A stretch of DNA of 53,814 nucleotides from Methanoregulaceae archaeon (GTDB taxonomy: Bacteria > Armatimonadota > Fimbriimonadia > Fimbriimonadales > Fimbriimonadaceae), in contig JADZEW010000025.1 in the NCBI GenBank assembly GCA_020850325.1, forward strand, positions 1-53,814, given 5' to 3'. The notes beneath the pieces are model-generated. The model searched no databases, was not told the origin of the DNA, and worked only from the letters and a program-made list of their open reading frames with translations. Every line of letters starts with the position of its first letter. Positions within the stretch are counted from its first letter, which is position 1. Shown piece by piece: positions 50,150 to 53,814 of this stretch. The position numbers were made by a program, and so were the translations under genes.

Positions 50150-51259
50150 GTGAACGAACTGGGAGTCCTCGAGTCGTGCACTGAGGATATCGCGGCCTTA
50201 AGACGGGAAGCCGAGATCGCCGACGAGACGCCATGGTTCCGGCTCTTGACGCCGGCGGAGCTCGACGAGTCACGTGATGTCCCGTACCTCATCGAAGATC
50301 TGATCGCTCCTGGCGACCTTGTCATCATTTGGGGCGATGCCAAGGCCGGGAAGACCTTCGTCACGCTAGACCTGCTTGCCTCGATGGCACTAGGCAAGCC
50401 ATTCATCGGCAAACCGACAAACCGTCCGGTGAAGGTGGTTTATGCTACGGCCGAGGGGAGACGAGGCATCAAGCATCGTATTCGGGGTCTCGCCAAGCAA
50501 CACGGCGTAAGCACACTCGAACTGAATGACAAACTCAGGATCTGCCTTGACCTCCCGAATCTCCACACTCGCGAGGGTGTCGATGCGTTCTTTGCCGAGT
50601 GCCGAGCATTCGGTGCGGATGTGGTTGTTCTCGACACATTTGCGCGAGCTTCTCTCGGCATGGACGAGAACGCCGCCAAAGATATGAACCCCGCGCTAGC
50701 AGCGCTCGACCCGTACTTGAAAGAGGGCATGACGGTGATCCTTCCTCACCATGCCAACAAAGCGGGTGACTTGCGCGGATCTACGGGCATGCACGGAGCC
50801 GGGGATCTCTTCCTGCAAGTTAAAAGAACGAACGACGGTCGCAGATCCCTAGTGTTTCATATGGCGAAAGACACTACCGAGTTTCCCGAAGCCTACTTCA
50901 AGATTGTTCCGGCACCCAGGGCTGAAAGCTTGAAGGAGGTTGCCGTTGAATGGCTTGAAAGAAACCCTGCAAAGGGGAGCAAACCTCAGCAGGTGCGAGT
51001 GAGGAACATTGCGATTATCGTCGAGTACATGCGTGAAAACTGCGCTGGCTCAGGCTCCAGAAGGAACCCACCGGCCTGCGCACTCATGGCGAAGGGAATC
51101 GCTCCCGCCGTTGGCCTCACCGTGGGCAAGGCGCTGGAAATCCTCAAGGAGCTTGCAGATGACAATACGGGTATCCGCCAAGGTACACGCCTTGCCGGAA
51201 ACGGCAAAGATGCCATGGTTTTCTGGTGGGATGAGACGTGGCGCGATGACCCGCGATAG
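50150..51259 (+). CDS. RecA-fold ATPase (AAA_25, RepA helicase-like)
   Basis: 369 residues. Hexameric RecA-type ATPase of plasmid and phage replication: IIWGDAKAGKTFVTLDLL (Walker A), YATAEGRRGIKHRIRGL, DVVVLDTFARASLG (Walker B), VILPHHANKAG and RGSTGMHGAGDLFLQV. The C-terminal part (about 265-369) has a winged-helix look. Comparable proteins (RSF1010 RepA-like) act as helicases for element replication. It starts with GTG at 50150. In the same cassette a CHC2-Toprim primase follows. No conjugation gene is in the window. Confidence 0.87.
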   Translation: MNELGVLESCTEDIAALRREAEIADETPWFRLLTPAELDESRDVPYLIEDLIAPGDLVIIWGDAKAGKTFVTLDLLASMALGKPFIGKPTNRPVKVVYATAEGRRGIKHRIRGLAKQHGVSTLELNDKLRICLDLPNLHTREGVDAFFAECRAFGADVVVLDTFARASLGMDENAAKDMNPALAALDPYLKEGMTVILPHHANKAGDLRGSTGMHGAGDLFLQVKRTNDGRRSLVFHMAKDTTEFPEAYFKIVPAPRAESLKEVAVEWLERNPAKGSKPQQVRVRNIAIIVEYMRENCAGSGSRRNPPACALMAKGIAPAVGLTVGKALEILKELADDNTGIRQGTRLAGNGKDAMVFWWDETWRDDPR

Positions 51260-51284
51260 CGCCCTCTGGTTGGCATCCAAGCTG

Positions 51285-51452
51285 ACCCTCGCTTTAAAGT
51301 GTCAGACAGACTCTGGGCGGGGTCAGCTAGGCACTGTTTCATTCAGGTTCAAATTGAATCTACAACATGACCATCAGCCAGACCCTGGCTTTGCCCCTCA
51401 ACCTGACCCTCCCTCCCCCCTTAAAAGGGGGAGGGTCTGGTGGGATAGATCG
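51285..51452 (+). other. Candidate replication-origin region of the element
   Basis: The gap between the ATPase and primase genes has repeated CTGACCCTC/CAGACCCTG units (51285-51293, 51380-51387, 51403-51411) and a strong hairpin (51405-51437, GACCCTCCC.. with ..GGGAGGGTC around an AA-rich loop), plus an AT-richer stretch (about 51340-51370). Iteron-like repeats next to helicase and primase genes suggest an origin, but this is not proven. The hairpin could also be a terminator. Confidence 0.35.
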
Positions 51453-52589
51453 ATGATTGATTTTCAAGCCATTCGAGAGTCCATCGACCTAACGGAGATA
51501 GCCGGCCGTTACACGACCCTGAACCGATACCTCCAGGGACCGTGTCCACTCTGTGGCGGCCGGGACCGCTTCTACATCCACAATGGTGGCCAACGGTGGG
51601 GTTGCCGCCGCTGCAACGAGAAGGGCGGTGATGTCATTGATCTCGTGGCACTTTGCCACAAAATGTCCAAGGGCGAGGCTGCCAGGTGGCTTACAGGCGA
51701 CCAACATGTCACGACCCCAGTTCCCGCCCGAACTGCCGCACCCAAAGGTCCGCCACGGAGTGCTCTCGATCAGGACGTCGCCGCCAAGGTCATCCAGCGC
51801 GGGATTGAGCTACTCCCAAGCTCGCCTGGTCTAACCTATGCCGTATCGAGAGGGTTGTCCTCCGAGACCCTCGACCGTTACCATATTGGGTTCGATCCCA
51901 GACGATTCGACCCTCGTGCTAAGGTCAGGCGGCCAGCACTAGTGATCCCTTGGCTGAACACAGACGGCACAATCAGTGGGGTCAAGTTCCGATTCACCGA
52001 CGCCAGCGGCGACCTGCGCTACACCGCGCTGAAAGGGTCATCCTCGATCCTATTTGGCGCAAACGTCCTACCTCCCGATCCTCGTGTCTGTGTCGTCGTT
52101 GAGGGTGAATTGAACGCCCTGTCCGTCGCTGAGGCCTTCGGGCGCGATTCGGCAATCCTCAGCATTGGGCCGAAGGGAAATCTCGCTGGTATCGCAGCCG
52201 CGAGCGATCTGATTCGCGGCCGATATGCCGGTGTTCCAGTCGTCCTGTGGCTCGACGAAGAAGAAGACGCCAGGCGAGCTCGCAGGACCTTCGGAGGCAC
52301 CACAGTCGCGCTCAAGTCTCCACGAGGCTTGGACGCTAATGCTATTCTCGTCGCATACGGGGGTGCCGGCCTTCGCGAGCTTGTGATGCCCAGTGAACAT
52401 GATCCCGTGCTGACCGAGATTGCAGCGCTTCGTGAACTCGCCGACCGAGTGAGGTCGAAAGCAGATTATCTCTCTTTCTCTAGCCGTCTCGAATCACTGT
52501 ATGATCAGGTGACCGACGAAAAGCGCCGGGCAATCCTGCGGCGCTTGCAGGCAGAGGCTGAGAAGCTTCTCGTTTCAATCAAGAGATGA
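51453..52589 (+). CDS. DNA primase with CHC2 zinc finger and Toprim domain
   Basis: 378 residues. CHC2 zinc finger: CPLCGGRDRF (C31, C34), WGCRRCNEKGGD (C51, C54). Catalytic part: VIPWLNTDGTISGVKFRF, then Toprim VCVVVEGELNALSVAEAF (Glu) and PVVLWLDEEEDARRARRTF (the Asp pair of Toprim, here D-E-E-E-D). The C-terminal helix region may bind helicase. The start at 51453 matches the family's IDFQAIRESIDLTEIAGRY; an earlier frame start reads back through the ATPase gene and is rejected. Together with the ATPase it forms a replication module. Confidence 0.9.
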   Translation: MIDFQAIRESIDLTEIAGRYTTLNRYLQGPCPLCGGRDRFYIHNGGQRWGCRRCNEKGGDVIDLVALCHKMSKGEAARWLTGDQHVTTPVPARTAAPKGPPRSALDQDVAAKVIQRGIELLPSSPGLTYAVSRGLSSETLDRYHIGFDPRRFDPRAKVRRPALVIPWLNTDGTISGVKFRFTDASGDLRYTALKGSSSILFGANVLPPDPRVCVVVEGELNALSVAEAFGRDSAILSIGPKGNLAGIAAASDLIRGRYAGVPVVLWLDEEEDARRARRTFGGTTVALKSPRGLDANAILVAYGGAGLRELVMPSEHDPVLTEIAALRELADRVRSKADYLSFSSRLESLYDQVTDEKRRAILRRLQAEAEKLLVSIKR

Positions 52590-52810
52590 TTGATACGTCG
52601 GCCAATGTCGGTCGGACTGTATGGCAACTCGCAACGGTCCTCCCGGGAGAGGCTTATGACGCTGTGTGTGACAGTCCAGAACCCCCACGTCCCTCTACCA
52701 ACGCGGCTAACGGATCGATCGAGGGTTGACTGTTCCGAGGGGATTAGTCGCAGAACGCGACTGTGAAATCGTTGACTCCGGCACCCGTCTCTCCAGAGTC
52801 GAAGATGCGG

Positions 52811-53014
52811 GCCGCGCGTCTCGGTATCAAGACTCGTCGAGCTTCCCACTCGCACCCGGAGGCCACGTGTGTTACAACCCGCCGCCTTGCAGACGTTCCG
52901 GACGCTAGAGATCGACCAAACCCTGCGGGGTTTACCGTTTGGGGGCTCGTCCGAAGCGAGGGATTCTACGATTTCCTGGTACGTGGCGCCGTCGACACGC
53001 ATGGACACGATGAG
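52811..53014 (-). pseudogene. Decayed tandem copy of the recombinase 3' end
   Basis: About 204 bases nearly repeating 53015-53228, which is the end of the serine recombinase gene. Three boundaries GCCGCGCGTCTYGGTATC are found at 52811, 53015 and 53229. On the minus strand it encodes GATYQEIVESLASD, then VWSISSVRNVCKAAGCNTRG, like the gene end but in another frame and behind its stop. The gap 52590-52810 has no gene. Confidence 0.75.
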
Positions 53015-53030
53015 GCCGCGCGTCTCGGTA

Positions 53031-53714
53031 TCAAGACTCCACTGGGCTCGGAGAGCTTCCCGCTCGCACCCGGATGCCGCGTGTGTTACAGCCCGCAGCC
53101 TTGCAGACGTTCCGGACGCTAGAGATCGACCAGACCTTGCGGGGTTGACCTTCGGGGAGAACGTCCGAAGCGAGGGTTTCTACGATTTCCTGGTAGGTGG
53201 CGCCGCTCGCCCGTAGCGCCACGATGCGGCCGCGCGTCTTGGTATCCCGGACAGGACGGCCGAGTTTCATCCCCTTGGCCTTGCGCGCCGCCAAGGCATC
53301 CTTGGTCCGCTGGGCGATCAGGTCGCGCTCGAGTTCGGCCACGAGGGCAAGAATGCCGATCGCAAACCGCCCCATTGGGGTCGACGTGTCGAGATCCGCG
53401 TCCAGGACGCGCAGCTGCCAACCTTCGGTCTGGGACTGCTTGGCGAGCTGTAGGAAGCCTAGCGCCGACCGGCTGATGCGGTCGAGCTTGGCCGCGACGA
53501 GGATATCCGCCTCGCCCGCCCGAAACATGGTGATCGCCTCTTCGAGCCCTGGCCGGCTCATGGTCTTGCCGCTGAGCCCCGCGTCTTCGATGATGCGAAC
53601 GATGGTCCACCCTCGCCGAATCGACTCGGAGAGGATAGCTGCGCGCTGGGCATCGAGCCCCGCGCCGGACTGTGCCTGCTCGTCCGTGTGGTCTGCCCCC
53701 ATTTTCCGGTCCAC
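53031..53714 (-). CDS. Serine recombinase (resolvase/invertase family), likely inactive
   Basis: 227 residues. Resolvase domain: DEQAQSGAGLDAQRAAI, GKTMSRPGLEEAITMF, DILVAAKLDRISRSALGFLQL (catalytic Asp/Arg), MGRFAIGILALVAELERDLIAQRTK, then KGMKLGRPV and a C-terminal helix-turn-helix (GATYQEIVETLASD, SISSVRNVCKAAG). Odd: the family N-terminus is Y-x-R-V-S-T-D-E-Q; here codons give A-D-H-T-D-E-Q, so the nucleophile Ser is His and the first beta strand is lost. It starts with GTG. The enzyme is probably dead. Two-copy tail: see 52811-53014. It belongs to the integrated element, of which the right end is outside the window. Confidence 0.75.
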   Translation of the reverse strand: MDRKMGADHTDEQAQSGAGLDAQRAAILSESIRRGWTIVRIIEDAGLSGKTMSRPGLEEAITMFRAGEADILVAAKLDRISRSALGFLQLAKQSQTEGWQLRVLDADLDTSTPMGRFAIGILALVAELERDLIAQRTKDALAARKAKGMKLGRPVRDTKTRGRIVALRASGATYQEIVETLASDVLPEGQPRKVWSISSVRNVCKAAGCNTRGIRVRAGSSPSPVES

Positions 53715-53814
53715 TCACAACATTAGACTCTTGTAGATGACGTGCCAAAGTCGGTGCGGAGGGAGGGCGAAGCCCGACCGGAGCGCAGACTTTGAGCGAC
53801 GGCGACCGCCGGAG

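Noticed and set aside
53749-53814. Distal att site of the mobile element
   Set aside because: No copy of the tRNA-Thr 3' end (GTTCGAATCCGGTCGTCGGC) is present up to the window end; only a GACTTTG/CAAAGTC inverted repeat is seen there.

Overview
The window is about 54 kb of GC-rich chromosome from a diderm bacterium. KdsB (CMP-KDO synthesis) points to an LPS-type outer membrane. Three small secreted proteins end in VPEP...RRRRK tails, the PEP-CTERM/exosortase sorting signal. Together with a reprolysin-like protease, copper-amine-oxidase-N repeats, SelA and an interleaved-repeat landscape, this suggests Armatimonadota (Fimbriimonadia-like). That taxon is my inference; no marker gene here proves it.

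Layout. 0.3-2.0 kb: two secreted hydrolases (polysaccharide deacetylase, M48 protease). 2.1-7.6 kb, minus strand: moxR - DUF58 - transglutaminase (TgpA-like) - holA. 7.7-12.2 kb, minus: M20 dipeptidase - biotin carboxylase - DUF2779 nuclease. 12.2-14.6 kb: an isolated phage terminase/portal pair with no other phage genes. 14.7-17.8 kb: two paralogous PEP-CTERM proteins bracketing a DUF559 endonuclease gene that sits between two direct copies of a hairpin-rich repeat, then a YpfJ-type metallopeptidase. 18.1-23.1 kb: kdsB converging on a four-gene minus operon (transglutaminase, PIN-TRAM, ispDF, long hpf). 23.2-31.6 kb: topA, a large secreted metalloprotease, selA with an HD-GYP gene, and an amidase. 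31.7-36.1 kb: gcvPB, a zincless mutM, dnaK. 36.4-40.1 kb: GH127 and an oxidoreductase (divergent), third PEP-CTERM protein. 40.1-46.6 kb: hisB-hisH-hisA, a clostripain-like lipoprotein whose active-site Cys is Ser, a copper-amine-oxidase-N protein, an acyl-CoA-dehydrogenase-like protein. 46.8-48.3 kb: M32 carboxypeptidase.

48.5 kb to the window end is an integrated mobile element. It is inserted at the 3' end of tRNA-Thr(CGT) and carries a tyrosine integrase, an AlpA/Xis-like regulator, a RecA-fold helicase/RepA-like ATPase, a CHC2-Toprim primase and a damaged serine recombinase with a repeated tail. This gene order resembles phage satellites and other replicating integrative elements. The right end lies outside the window.

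Two patterns run through the host part. First, many genes carry a TANNNT -10 box only 6-9 bases before the start codon and have no Shine-Dalgarno sequence, so their mRNAs are probably leaderless; genes in the mobile element do not follow this. Second, short intergenic repeats of several families (hairpin REP-like units, 7-, 10- and 15-bp tandem repeats, a 28-bp exact repeat) fill most gaps. All searches were by eye; no database was consulted.
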